Shown: positions 34,600 through 48,455 of the stretch, piece by piece
Layout: each line of letters starts with the position of its first letter
Numbering within the stretch: position 1 is the first letter of the stretch
From: Styela clava
Taxonomy: Eukaryota > Chordata > Ascidiacea > Stolidobranchia > Styelidae
Assembly (NCBI RefSeq): GCF_964204865.1
Contig: NC_135254.1
Span: forward strand, 11,227,001-11,291,000
Direction: 5' to 3'
DNA: 64,000 nt
Notes under the pieces: model-generated
Database searches by the model: none
Told to the model about the DNA's origin: nothing
The model's input: the letters and a program-made list of their open reading frames with translations, nothing else
Program-made: the position numbers and the translations under genes

Positions 34600-36534
34600 C
34601 ATAAGATGACATTTCATTCGACGTAAACTAGGTTGTCTTTGTGACTGTTCATATTTGGATTTATCAACTGCTAGCACAGTCAACACGAGTTAGATAGGCG
34701 AGTTACAGCCACATCCAAGGAATTTTTGCATTTTACAATGTGATGAGTAAGGCTGAAGTGATTAATATTCACGGTATATTTCATACTGCTTTTTATATTC
34801 GGTCATCTAATTGGAAAAGGGGCGTATTGCATCTTTTTTATAATTCGATCCTATCAGAACACTAGCAGGAGATACTAACATACCGGTAAATTATTCCAAA
34901 AGTTGTTGACAAAGACTGTTTCCATTAGTTAGAAGCATAAAATCTGCTTGTTCGGGACCACCATAGTGTTCCAAGGAAGGCTAATGGTTATTAATCTTAC
35001 TTACGACAAATAGATGCATATTTCGGCATCAAACGTAACATGAGGTTTTCTATTTCAAAGTATTTCACTGCCAATAATTCACTGGTCATTATGAAGCTTA
35101 AGTTCTGTTCCATTGCCTGCACTCAAACCCGGATGTAAACAATCTTTCAAACGCGTCCGGAAATTGCGCTATACTGAATACGCAAATATTTCCTCCACTG
35201 AAATACGCTCAGTAAATTGCTCATCTTATAAATAGGTGACCAATATAATGCTCAGCTGTGAGCCGTACTATGAAACATAATTATACTGATTCAAAATCCA
35301 GGTGGGCTGTACAGTTCTTACACAAGCCGCCTTTTATATTTCTGATTGCTTCCTTTATCTCACTTAAAAATTCACTCACTTTACGTATTAGCCCAAATAT
35401 TTTTTTCCTACTGTTTTACTACATCCTATCGTATGTAAGCACCGGATTTCTAATGAGTCGGTCAGATGAAACTTTCTCTACAAAATTTAGTGTCGGCTTT
35501 ATGAATATAGTCTATTTTTTATACTTACGTAAAATATAGAATTATATATAAACATTTTACGAAATACTTAGAATTCAAATTGTAAGTGTATACCTGTACG
35601 CATATCTGCCTGCGCTCACGTACTCGTATATTAATTATGATTATCTTGAGTCTGCTGTGACGTATTTTATTGCAGGAAGTGCTTCATGGTATTCAACGCT
35701 TTAAACATTTTAGCAAGCGGCTAAAGGTTATTAGTGTGTTAAAATAACTCGCATATACTTGACGAAAAAATTGTAAATGAATTGTAAAAATTAACTGTGA
35801 TTGCTTGTACCACAAGCATGACGGTGTTATCGTTAATCAGCATATAGACTGCTTAAATAAAAACGGTCAAATAGACTAGCAGAAACTAAGTTGAAATAAA
35901 AATCTACCACTCGAATAATTTTGAGAATCAAAAATGGTACAATTTACATTTTATGTGTTTTCACATTTGTATTTTGATTACATCGTAATTTACCATTGAC
36001 CTTATTTTATCGGTTTGAAATTAGTTTCAATAAATGCATCAGACGAAATGTCGTTTTAAACACGCTATCAATGATTATTCACCAATGAGACACTTACAGT
36101 TTTCGTGCAACATATGTATTATTTTTTGACCAACCTATTGCCCTCGAAGCAGAAATACCTCAAGTTCAAGAGACTAGCGATAATAATCACATTATCCATG
36201 GTGTGAAGCAATAAGAAGATGTAGATGTTAATCATAATTTACATCTAAAAAGGGAGTATAAAAATTCTAATGGATATTTTTTCGAAGGTTTTGGGGGGAA
36301 CACATAAGGACTATACAGCAGGAATCTAATCACACAAAACTAAGTGATCATTCCAATCACGAATCCAATGCTGAATCAGGCTTTTTACAACAATCATCGA
36401 GAAATAGAAAGCTAATGAGATAAAAGATAAAATATTTTCAGGTTATTTGTTTGTAATCAAACCTTTTTAAGTCTACAATTTCTTTTTGTTTGTAAGATAA
36501 ATTGCTGTGCTACATTTTTTTTGATAATACTCAC

Positions 36535-36695
36535 CAAATTTTGCTTGAATTTCAAATAAGCCACAAGAGCGGACACGACAACGATGAGCTCATGTGATAG
36601 CTTTACAGGGTGGCGCCAATGAGCATAAAACCACGCGAATAGAACCCCGATCCACGATGTATGTCTGTCTCTAATGATGTTGTGGTTCACCGCGC
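36535..36695 (-). CDS. Possible orphan coding exon
   Basis: A frame on the minus strand is visibly richer in G and C than its surroundings and ends in a strong donor (TTG then GTGAGT at 36534). It reads NHNIIRDRHTSWIGVLFAW, then YAHWRHPVKLSHELIVVVS and LVAYLKFKQNL. The middle is hydrophobic and could be membrane-associated. There is no ATG in the open part, so it would be an internal exon; the acceptor near 36696 (ATTAAG) is weak. I found no partner exons and cannot name the family. Confidence 0.3.
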
Positions 36696-38087
36696 TTAAT
36701 TCATTTTATGTTGTAATAGAGTGAAGTAACAATAATCTAATGCGCACCTTAAACGCAAAATGACCATACAAAAATTATTCAAAAATAATTCATTGCCAAA
36801 TTTCAATTTTGACATAAGCCCAGTGGTCAATCAATGTAATGGGAAAAAAGTATCAAAATGGGATATTCGAGATGACTTCGGATGATTTTGAATAGTGGAC
36901 TAAACTCGGTGAACATCTTCAAGGCAATTAACATTTTTTGTAACATCATTGGTTCATATAGTTTCAATATTATCAAACTGACAGGACAATAAATACCAAT
37001 AATTTAATTTGAAGACGAGTAAATACACAACAACAGCCAAATAGCATATCTCTCTTGATTAGGTACTAAACGCTTGTGGTTGGCACGTACCAGAGGTTGA
37101 CGATTCTGATTAGGATATATATATGAAAATACAAAATAATATGTACAAAATATATATATACGGAAGTATTGAATAGATATTTACCTAATCAAAAAACCTT
37201 CTGATTTGTCTCACGTGAGAATTCGAAATATATATAAAAGTTGGGATTTTCACTCGATTTTCGATGAAGCTAGAAAAAATTGTAAGAAGAAGTTTTTACT
37301 AGTGTTTATTAATTTAGAGAAACTGCAAATAATACGAGGTACTGAGCATAAGATGGGAAACTTCACAAAAGGAACATTAAGAAACTAAGACAAGAACCTC
37401 AGCGCGGTAAACGTAAAATATTTTACCAAAATACATGCATCTGGTATTATGAAAGATTGTATAGAAAAACCTGTCTGCTGATTTAAGTAGAAAATTCGAA
37501 ATAATATTTGAATAGCTTTTGCGGTATAAAATTTGAATGCTTCTATGTAAATTTGAAAAGTACCCGGTTTAAAAATGTTGGAATAATGCAAAAAAAAATT
37601 ATTCCAGCGAATGATATTTATGCTCGACATACTACAGGAGAGAAGAAAGTTCGATACAAACAAAAGATCATTACTCAATGTGCGGTTGTATGCTGATTCA
37701 CATGAACACAGGTCTGTACCGACATGGCATGACTAACTCGGAGATGACCTTCTCCTGCAGCAGCCAGCCGCATTATCTGAAGAAGGCTACAAAATAAATA
37801 TCCTTATTTGTGAATATATATACTAATTACTCACTTCTCCTGCTCCCGTTCTCTGAATTAAAATTCTTTAAAATTCAAATGCATGTTATCTCTATGTGGA
37901 TTATGCGGAACTCTACACCTTCTAATGAACCATTCTATGGACATTGAATAAAAACGATGTAAACGCAAGTTTCCAATACAGTTATGCTCAAAAACAATAC
38001 TAAGACCAATTTTCTCGCATCGCAATTCAGTATTTATAATGGCCAATTAACAAACAATATGAACAAAATGTAATGTTTTTCGGTGTG

Positions 38088-38458
38088 TAATGGGTGCTAA
38101 ACAAGAGAGCGAGTCCCAAATATATGCACACGAAGGCCAAAACAAATCAGTACGAGTATACAATCTGCCGCAGTCGACTACCGGTACGACAGTCTTCACA
38201 GCTAACCCGATCTAGGAACCACCACTAGATGCGCACACAAAAAATGATTCCCATAAAATCCACAGAAAATTATGAAATAAATAAAAAATAAATAGCTTTC
38301 TAGCAAAAAATAAAATCTTTAATTAACCAGTAAAAAAATTCAAAGCAATTAATCCTGTAGTTAATGAGTGAAACGAATTGTTTCATAACAAGAAGAAGAA
38401 TACTAACAAGAACATCAACATAATACCAAAACGACCCATATGTACACTTTGTCTTCAA
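38088..38458 (+). repeat. Dispersed repeat A, copy 1
   Basis: It aligns with 56470-56818. Landmarks in order are ATATATGCACACGAAGGCCA, GAAATAAATAAAAA, AATAGCTTTCTAG, TTCAAAGCAATT, GTAGTTAATGAG or GTAGTTGAAGAG, and a CCATATGTACA.TTTGT end. About 350-370 bases, non-coding. It could be a SINE without a recognisable tRNA head or a MITE. Confidence 0.75.
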
Positions 38459-38459
38459 T

Positions 38460-41400
38460 GGGTTTTGAAATGAAATGTGACTTCACTTGCATCCGACCTT
38501 TTCTTTCTTCTAATGTAGTCCCGCGACTCACCTCAACCACAGGAATAAGAACATTAGTAGTTTATTTACATATATTTGGAGCACATGGATAAAATTGAAA
38601 GTTTGGAATAAACAAGGTCCAAGATTTAATATTTTGCATCATATTTTTAAACATGAAAGCATTTCGTGTCCAAAAAAATTCGTTTAGGGACTAAATACCA
38701 ATTTGAATTTACGTCATTGAAGTATAAATAAGAAAAGAGAAAGTTGACCAGGTTGACTAATTTACAGTATTTTTATTAATATCCTGTTGGGGTGGTATTA
38801 TATTCATGAAACATTTGATAATTTAAAACGCTTTTAAAATCTCTATATACAGAAGTTTTAATTTTGCTTAGATATCTTAGCCTTTAATATATTTTATTTC
38901 ATAAATAAACAACTATACACACATATTGGATTGACTTGTAAATAAATATCAGTACTGAAGAAGAGATTCACGTCATGTTGATGGGAGATCATCTCATTGC
39001 GGCGTAATTGGTATCCAATTATACCGCGTTGTTTTCCACTGTGGTCTCGCTTAATTGGTCCCAGACGCAAATGTTATTGGACCTGTCTTTCTGTTTGACG
39101 TTACAGAAAGAAAAATGAGATTCTATAGTCAACCATGTAAGGTTGTTTAACAAACCCCACCACTTGGTATATATTATAGATGTATAATATCCGATAAAGC
39201 TTGTTGGCAATAATTTTTCATTCAAATGACCGCTAGACAACTGGCCGCAAAAGATATTAATTGCGATGGCTTCATGTCGCCATTTTGAAATAACTATTCG
39301 CACTTTTTGAGCGATATTCAACTACTGTGAAATTTTCTGTTTTCATATTTTATTTAATCATTGTACAAATATCACAATGATAGATAATATTGTGGTAATT
39401 TTGGTTGTTCCGCAAGACATACTTGTGAGCGCCACACTTTTTTATCTTCTGCCAACCCGAACACGAAAGGTAAGTCTCAACCCTGCCCAAAATTTTGTTT
39501 TTTCATGAGGCGTAGACAATCAATATAATAACATTGAATAACTGATATAAATAAAATAATATCGATATTAAATAATGATACATACTTTTTAATTCAACTG
39601 CTGACTTACTTCGAAAATTTTGTTTTACTTCTGCTCACCAAAAATACGACCTATGATCAAATTACATTTTAATCCAATTTTACTTTATTACAAAAAACAT
39701 TTTTTTTAAATGCGTCCGTGAGATAATTTAAAATCTCATGTTGTTCTGATAAACAATTTTAGACCACACATATTATTTGTCAAAATAAAGATTGTTTATA
39801 TTTATTGAATTTATTTCCCATAGGAATTAAGGAGCGTCGTTTATATTCATCATGTATTTATATATTTCTATATTAATTATTTATTTAATGAATTATTTTT
39901 ATGTATTATATTGAAATGAAAATGAACAGACATCGACTTCCCTTTTATGTTTATGCTTTTTTTTAAAACGATGAAAAAAGACAAACATGATATTTTTAGC
40001 CGTTAGTTGAATAGATATCGAAAATTATTTGGAAACTTAAGCACTTCAAGCACTTGTAATTACCGATTTTAACAAATTATTTTCCAAAACGTTTCCAATG
40101 TTTGGCAGCTGGTACTGCTGGTCATTCACAAAATTAGCTTGTTAGTATTTATTTGCGCAATCCAACGCTATGACAGCTGACCGACAATGTGGTTCCGATA
40201 CGGTATGTGAAATGGAATGTTTTAGGCGGTGATGTTAACGTGGCCAATGTTAGCATTTTTGATATAAAAAAAATTGTAATTTTTTTTTCTCATTCATTCG
40301 GTTATTGAGTAAAAGCTATTCCTCCAATATTTTGCAATAAGAAAGCTTAGATGTAATACTCCGAGGAGATAAAATGTCAACAATACATATAATAACACAT
40401 GGATAGGTTTTTGGGTCGATATATTTGCACCACAAATCTGCACCGCGCTTCCGCATCTGTCACTCGTATGTTGATTCTGTGCAGCCAAGTGGTAAATTTT
40501 AGCCCGATGTCCTTCATAAGAGTACAATAACAATAAAAAGACGTCACAATAGTGTCTCTAGATTAAAAACGAATCATCCGTATCGTCAAACAAATAATCG
40601 ATTATATCTGTTTATTGTCACCTATGAACCGGATATTTAGGATTATATTCTTCGAGCAAATAATATACAACACAGCTTGAGCATGGCGCACTTACCAATA
40701 CCCGCAGTCATTTTTATTCATGGATTAATTCGTAAAGGTTTTTATATTCTACTTCTTTGTACTGTTGAAAGCTCGTTTTCAATTTGTGAAAACAAGCTTT
40801 AGCTAGCTTTTTGTATAATTATACATGCATTATATGAATATAAACAGAAAAATTTGGGGGGAATTTGACACAAATATAAACTGTTTCGTTTTCTGATTCC
40901 TGAGCAAAACATATATTAAATCAACTTTTGAATTGCGAGCAGATTTCAATTCATTTCGAAGTTTCCTGCACAATTTAAGAGTGCCACCCATTACATCAAA
41001 GTAGCATGTGTAAAAGTTAAAAGACTGGTAGATTCCGTATGCGTAATTTGTGTGGTGCCCCAATTAATGAAAACATAAAAAAGTCAATTTGCCATAATTT
41101 TGTCAATCATAAGGGTTAGTGAAACAGAACATATCCAAGCATTCAGAATATTTGAAGATTTTCTAAATGATATTCTGCTTCATCCAGTTAAATTTACCAA
41201 TAACCTCACTGGAATATATTTGTTGAAACTTATGTCCAAAGTTAATGTCTGTTTGTCATGGTCCGCAGATTAAGTGTGTCTCCATAATGCAAACATTTAA
41301 ACGTAACTGCGTTTTATGTCTTCCCATGAAAGATGAGTATTGAAAATTCCAGTTAATTTTGCTTTAGTGTAGTAAAAGTCTAGCGTTTGGACACCTTTCA

Positions 41401-44400
41401 ATTGATGGTACTGGTACCGTTTTGGTTCAAGTTTTTGACTGATGACTTTCTGTGATATTCTATTGCTTGAAACAATTTGATTTCACTTACTGCTAAGTCG
41501 AGTGCTCAATACAAGTGTCGCAACTGCTTGTCTGAATAGTAAAGAAACGTCGCTGTTTCCACTCAAGATGGATACTCCCGATTTTTGTTCTTGAAGTGGT
41601 TGAAAATTCTAGGTAAACAGTGAAACATGTTGACAAGAAGCAAAATCTTCAACGACTCTTTGTTCAGATGATTATTCAACTGAATTTAGAGATTTGACTT
41701 TGAAAACGTCTTTGATTCCAAGCCAATAGTTCTCATCTTTTATTCGACAAATATTTTTTTCTTTCATTAATTCAGTTTGCTCATCACCCATTTTGCAAAT
41801 TTATTCTTTTCTTTTTATTTAATTATCTTATTTAATGTTTCATAAAATATAAAATTAATTTAACCAAAAACCACGCTATTACTTTACCAGCATATCACCA
41901 TTTAAATTCATTGTTTTGAAAATTACATGAACGAATTGAAAGGGTGCACAAATGAAGCAAAGGCAAAGGGATTTGAATTGGATTGATAATATTTTTTTTT
42001 CAAATATGTCCGATTAAGAAATAGGAAAATAATTCGATACGTATTCGTTTGAAATGTAAGAACAAACATATTTGATCTCAATGTGGAGTTTTTGACATAA
42101 AATATTTAAAAAAAAATCATCGTTAAGATACATGCAGCATAGTCGCGTGTGGCCCTCCGCTACACATCTTGTCAAATCGAAATATATACTTCAATGTTAA
42201 AAAATATTTCATGGATTCGAACGAAATTGAAACACTATAAACATCTTGAAAATACTTTTTTTTAAATCACTAGCAAGTGTCAAATGTGACTGTGAGAAGC
42301 GACTGATGTCACATTTTATGATTCAATTTGTTTAATTAACAGGTGACTACATGACACGTTCATGTTGGTAACTGTTGTCACCAAACTCCAACAAAAATAA
42401 TCCATCTTGAGTAGATTGTTTGGTTACAATTGAGTTCTGTGTACACAAATAAAAGCTGAAAGAGTGTGGCAACGCAGACAACAATATCATTGTGATGAAA
42501 CCATTCAAAAATAAAAATAGTTGTTTCGTCAAAATTAAATTGGAAGAAGTGTATCGTAAAGCTACTTACAATAATTAAAATTCAATCAAAAGCTTTTATC
42601 TATTTGTTACTAGCTCTTATATGGCTTTAGTCTATCTCGAACTAGTGATGCTTTTAACTTGAAAACTATAAATCAACGGCTTTCCCCCAATTTATAACAG
42701 AAAATAATAGAAATATAATTGAAAATAAAATCGTTTTATTAAATAGAATGATAAGCTTACGTTTCAGCTGATCATAGAATGATTGTATAAACGTTATTCA
42801 GGTTGGATAATATTCCTGTTAGTAGTCTTTATGCACTTTAGCATGTTTATGTTTTCGAACTTACCATAAGAAAATAAACTTTTGTTGTTAAGTGACATGT
42901 ACAATTTTATCCTAGCTTTTCAAACGCAATTAAAATAAACAAACAAGGAATATTGAGTAATTGTCAAGGTCAAGGAGAAGTGAGATCTTACGATTGATAT
43001 GATGACGTCATATAAAGAGAAAATGTAATGGTCCATTGAGTTTGTCGCGAAGGTGTCAAGCTCAAGCCCTCAAGACAAATAAACATTACTGTTGCCAGAA
43101 TTTTGCGGGCATGTAAAATCGAGTCGGTGTCACGGAATTTGTGGTTCACCATCCAATAAAACACCTCAATTTGTCGTCGAATAGATATATGCTCGAAGGT
43201 CTGAAATAATTTGTGTATATGCTTGATCCCTGTGACAAATTGTTAGGATTTATGAATCTTTTCACCTGTAAAGAATATGAATGTGCAGGAGAAATAGTTT
43301 TTACATTAACGGTTCAAAGTAGATAGCAAACAGAATAAAAACAATTTTCTAGATAGGCAGGTAGACTGGTATCAATATTTTAACTTTGTCACTTACTCAC
43401 TAATTTCGTTCTGATTATTTATTCCCGAAACAAAGAGTCATCTTTAGTTTGCACAGCATACTGGGTCAAAATATTAGTTTACATTTTGATTGAAAGAAGT
43501 AAAGTGAAAATGGCATACAGCTAGTGGGGCGTGATTGACAATGTGTGAATATGACGGCTTAGGTTGTTGTGGGTTTGTATTGCGTTGTTTACATATTGAC
43601 CAAATATCTTCAAAAGTCTGGAGTTAAGTAAATTTTAAAGATCAAAAGATCATATTTTGGGCGACCGAAGTGTCGCCATGCATTGTCTGTAGTTTTCTAG
43701 CGCAGTAATTCAGCAAAATAGTTAAAAAATCCAGTCGTTAAAATATAAATGTAAGACAAAATCAAAACTCTTGCCATAAATATAATTTATTTCTTAGCAT
43801 GTCCATAAAAAATTATATAATTTTCAATTTAAATTAGCAGTTGCGAAAATGTGTGTTTGGGCCACGCATTGTCCTGGTGTTCACGCTTGATCGCACAGTA
43901 ATTGCTTGTAAAGTGTTTCTGGTTGATATTTTGTTTGAATTATAACAAATGCCATCACACAAGTCTTCTTGACAAAGAGTCAAACGCCCTTCGTCGTTTT
44001 GCATTGTCGTCGAAAGAGATACAAAAAATTTCTTAGAATTCAAAAATTAATAGAATGAAAATGCGATTTGAAAGGGCGCGTTTAAGACTTCGCTGTTTCC
44101 CTCAAAAAACTATCAATCACAGATAGTTTTAGTTTCAAGTTGCACCAGGCTTTCAGCTGACGTTAGCAGGAGTTGTTTCTCAAGCACGCGTGATAAAGCT
44201 GTCATTAAATTCCTTAGGCTAATCTTGATATACCCGCTGAGCAAGCACGCGGGTCTCAATTCAAATTTTTTTCTTGGTTTAACCAGGTAAATTTTTTACG
44301 CCACTCATCTTTCAAATAAATGTAAATTTGCGAATGATTTGTTATGAAATTTTCCTGGTTATACTTGGTTTTAGCTGAATATATGCTGTTGCGTCTGTTG

Positions 44401-45045
44401 CATATTGTGGAGAGCATAAAAAGATAACAAAATATATATATATGAAGATATAGAGATACATTCTTTGATCAAGTAAAATAAATAAATATTTTATTAGTCT
44501 TAGTTATTGTTGTTTCTCTCTCTATATATTTATGAGGTATTTTACATCTTTGCTCGTAAAAATAATATGATAAGACAGCTACTGGTTGATAGTGTTTGAT
44601 GTCAGTATTTTAACTTATTTCGTTTACTACTGGTAATTCGCAAGACAAGTAGGAAATGTTACTAATAAACGCACAAAAGATTTATTTTATAATCCTAGTA
44701 ATACAAAATAATCCTCCTACTTTCTCACGGGACGGGAATCGAGTTAAGCTAAACCGAATAATAATTATTTAATCAGGAATTAACAATATAAAACCAATTA
44801 ATAAACATTTAAGGTTAAGACCAGCGTACAGTTTACCTTTTGCTTTCGACACAGCTTGAAGCATTTTATTTTATTTACTCAGTCATTCATAATGCAAGGA
44901 GTCGAGAGGCAGAGTTGTATTTTATTATCATGAGAATCGAATTACCTGTATTTGATTTTGGAGCTGAGGTAACGGATTGTATAACATCAACTTGGATTGA
45001 AAGTTACTTACAAACAAACATAGTTTAAATCTCAGTAAACTAATT
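38460..45045. other. Gene-poor stretch
   Basis: No gene seen. A frame at 39377 followed by GTAAGT is too short to call. A CRE next to a TATA-like sequence at 43003-43017 is listed separately. Confidence 0.4.
43003..43017 (+). promoter_or_regulatory. CRE directly followed by TATAAAG
   Basis: TGACGTCA is followed without a gap by TATAAAG. The pair looks like a compact inducible promoter core. No convincing downstream gene was found, so function is open. Confidence 0.3.
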
Positions 45046-45046
45046 C

Positions 45047-45158
45047 CGGACCTCCTGAAGTATGCGCACCAAGATGGCGCACAACCTGAACTCAGGTTGT
45101 GTACCAGGTTAGGGTTCAGGTTATGCGACATCTTGGTGCGCATACTTCAGGAGCACCC
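45047..45158. mobile_element. Short MITE-like hairpin
   Basis: Perfect 25-base arms at 45052-45076 (starting CTCCTGAAGTATGCGCACCA) and 45129-45153 flank about 50 bases. The pairing continues inward less perfectly through GCACAACCTGAAC. Total length is about 110 bases, with no coding part. It is a miniature inverted-repeat element by structure; no target-site duplication was secured. Confidence 0.85.
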
Positions 45159-47356
45159 TACTTCGTATATGACATGCTTATCTACATTTTTGAGCAATCA
45201 TACTTTTTGTATCTTTTTATTATTTTGCATTTACCGAAGTGTATTAAAGATATTTTACGTTGTGAATTATAAATGACAAACCGTACATATGATACAATTT
45301 TGTTATGTAAAATACGTTCTAGACAAAAAAACTTAGGATACGTTGTCTACGCTGTTTTATAATCTATATCATCGTAAACATGATCTGACACCAACTATTT
45401 GGCATCTAAAAGCAATTTTATTTTATTTTTTACAACAAAAATAGGGAGGACTGAAAACTATGTGAAAAGTTCAGTTGCTGTCTGTCTGTGGTCGCCAGCA
45501 TAGATGATCAAGTAACAGACATAGAAATCGTTGGACAATTATTAGTTATTTTTCAATAGTTTAGAACTGATCCGGTCTCAACTTTGTCAGGCTTTGAAAT
45601 ACAAATTCCTGATAAATTGTCAAAATGGATAACGCTTTCTCACGCGTAGCGCTGAGTGAAAAAAATATGGCGATAGACTGGATGGATGACTAATTTGAGT
45701 GACAAAACCTAAAACATATAATTTCTCGCTTCAAAATGGTAGACTCAGACAACAGAATATGAATCGCAATTTTATTGGAAAGTGCAGAGAGGTTATATTC
45801 AATACTCTCTAATTAGGTTTACTCCGGGGAGAATGGAGAATTTTTTAACACAAGCTAATATGTACAATATTAAGTGTGATTCACTTGTTTGACTTATATG
45901 AGTTGTTTCTTTCGCTAAAATCGTTTTGTAAAGCAGAAGTGAATAATTTTTTTAAACATGTTTGACGTTTAACTAATTGCTTGAAAATTCATAACTAAGT
46001 TTCAATTCAATCTTATATATTTTATGAAGAAATGTGTGGAGGATTTACTGTGATCGTGATCAAACAATATTTATTACAAAATTTTGGAGAAAGTAGTGCC
46101 CAAAACACATAAGGAATCAAAAATGATTTTGTTTATGACTGAGAGATATGTCCAATGCCTGGGCTTTTGTACAAAATTTATAATGAGTTTAATATACGAA
46201 TAATACTGTCGTACTGTTCGTTGACTGACTATTTGATGGAAGCTTATGTTAGGCCCGTATTTCAGTTTTCACATTTCCGAAACAAGCAAACAAATATAGA
46301 GAAAGTCAAGTATGAGTGTCAAATTTCTGTTGAACTGTTTTGAGAAATGCAAAGAATGTTTTTTCAGACTACGTCAAGTGTGCTACAAGTATCGAAATGT
46401 CTTAGATTGTGTTTTTTTAACCAGTTTTATTAAAATATATAATGTTTTGGAATAAATAAAGTTAATAAGAGTTGCAAATCAGAACAAAGTTAGGTAGAGC
46501 ATAAGGGACGTGAATTAGAATTAACAGTGTGTATTCAAATTGAAGTTTAAAATAAACATGAGAGATAATATATTGTTTTATTGGTCAATATGATTATTTT
46601 TGGTCATTGGTGTTTTTAATTGGTTGGGAATAAAATATTGTTAGACGGATGTTAGTTTATTAATCATGCGAACTCTTCGAAACTAATGCTTCACATGCAT
46701 GGTGGTCGAACATTAGACAAATAAATAAACCAAATACAATTTCACGTGGGCGGCGGATGTTTATTTATTTTTTCTCATGATGCTCTCTATCAATAGAATA
46801 ATTGAATGTTGAAATTTTAGTATAAATATCCAGAAATCACAACAAGATGTATCCGACTTTTAGTTTCATTCTGGCTCGCAATACAGTGATGACATCACTT
46901 TTGATTTTCTGTGTTTTATTGAATAAATTCAAAATTTTTTCAAAACAGTTCAGGTTAATCTAACGTATTTTATTTCTTGATTGGTAGTAGTAACAAATGG
47001 AGTCTAAAATCATTGTTTTGGAATTTGTTCATATAAAAATTCGTATTTTCATTGTATCATAATATTAATTAAACAAATATCACAAAGAAAGTTGGAGCAA
47101 ACGTTTTCGAATTAATAAAATTGTCGAATTGTATTATTTGATAAATTTCATTTCTAAGCAAGGGATGAAACAAGCAACGGTAGGGCTAACTTGCATATGA
47201 CTTTTAGGCAAAGGTAACCGCGCTATTAGTATTAACTGTGAAGTAATAACATTTAGTTGAATCCTTAAAAAGGGTGGACGTTAATTCGTCAAAACTCATA
47301 AACATAGAATCATAGCTATTAGCTTCTTAGTTATGAAAATGTTTACAGTTTTTTTT

Positions 47357-47368
47357 GGGGGGGGGGGG
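47357..47368 (+). repeat. G12 homopolymer
   Basis: Twelve consecutive G follow a run of T in AT-rich DNA. The length is likely to vary between individuals and is prone to sequencing error. Confidence 0.85.
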
Positions 47369-48429
47369 ATTCAATTTCATTTTCTCACAATAATTATGTT
47401 ATGGAAATCATCGTATGCAAATATATGATTAAAGTTATCTGCATTAGCTGTTCCTTCTTCTCGCAAAAGCTTTTGAAAGCTAGCTTGTTTCGTAATTCAT
47501 TTTTTTGTTTCAGGTCCCAACAAAACGTGCATGTGATCATGCATCGATCTAAATCTATAGCCCATATGGTAATCAAAATGTAAGTGTTTGTTTTATTTCG
47601 TAATTAGTTCTTGGCATATTAAGAAAAGCAAAATTAAAGATTTCTGCGCAAAATATACAATGACAGTTGTACCGTGTAATGCAGTCTCACCTATTACACC
47701 CGCCATTTTGTTTAGTAGATTGTTTGCCGAACGAATCATCTCCATGACGCAATTGAAAGATAAACATTACTGGTCTTCTTATGCGTATGTTATCCCTGTA
47801 AGATAATTGTGGCAAACCTACTAGAATCTTAAACATCTCATTTACATATTTTTGTCAAAATGGAATATATACGTTTTTCGAAAAAGCATCAATCATTTAC
47901 AAAATTCTAATCACGAAAATGTTAAAAAATAACCATAAATTAATATTAAATAAACAACGACAAAATTGTAATTAAAAAATGTAATGTAATTAAAAAATAA
48001 TGATTCGCACAAAACATTTTTTGGGTTTTGTACTGGAATTTTTTTTATAATAAGATAAATAGAATAACCGTTAGCGTTAGGGTATTTATGTGTACAGCTT
48101 TTACTGTAAATTTTTGCCAGTTTTCATTCATAGAACGATTTAAACCGACTCCACTGAAAATGTACAACCACAATATATGATAAGTGATATATAAAAGGTA
48201 ACACAAAACCAATTTAGTATGGAGTGTTGTCGATCTGAAAGTGCTATTTTGGCATATTTCACTTTACATGTAATCATTTGAAATTTTCACTTCTTGAAGA
48301 TTGTGAGGCATTACTATAATGGCATTTGTTTTAACTTTCAACTCCCGATAGCTTCAGAAACATCATTTCAAAGGGACTAGCACATAACAAATTTTTCTTC
48401 TTATACTTCCACTTGCTCCTTCGGATTCG

Positions 48430-48455
48430 TGACGTCATTGAAGAAATTGCGTCAT
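48430..48455. promoter_or_regulatory. Paired CRE-like sites upstream of Lhx2/9
   Basis: TGACGTCA at 48430-48437 is followed by TGCGTCAT within about 20 bases, roughly 1.5 kb upstream of the first Lhx2/9 coding exon. Both fit CREB/ATF-type bZIP binding. Function is inference. Confidence 0.4.

Larger units (their letters stand above)
29780..36530. other. Gene-poor stretch
   Basis: No gene seen in almost 7 kb. Frames of 60-105 codons are scattered on both strands without domain or splice support. A short repeat A fragment at 32540-32600 and a CRE at 34592 are the only features I would mark. It may hold distal regulatory DNA for the neighbouring genes. Confidence 0.4.

Noticed and set aside
39377..39468. 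Short hydrophobic frame ending in GTAAGT
   Set aside because: Only about 30 codons, no acceptor or partner exon, and no recognisable motif.
47514..47579. Possible exon between a strong acceptor and GTAAGT
   Set aside because: Splice signals alone in AT-rich DNA are common; nothing links it to Lhx2/9 or another gene.
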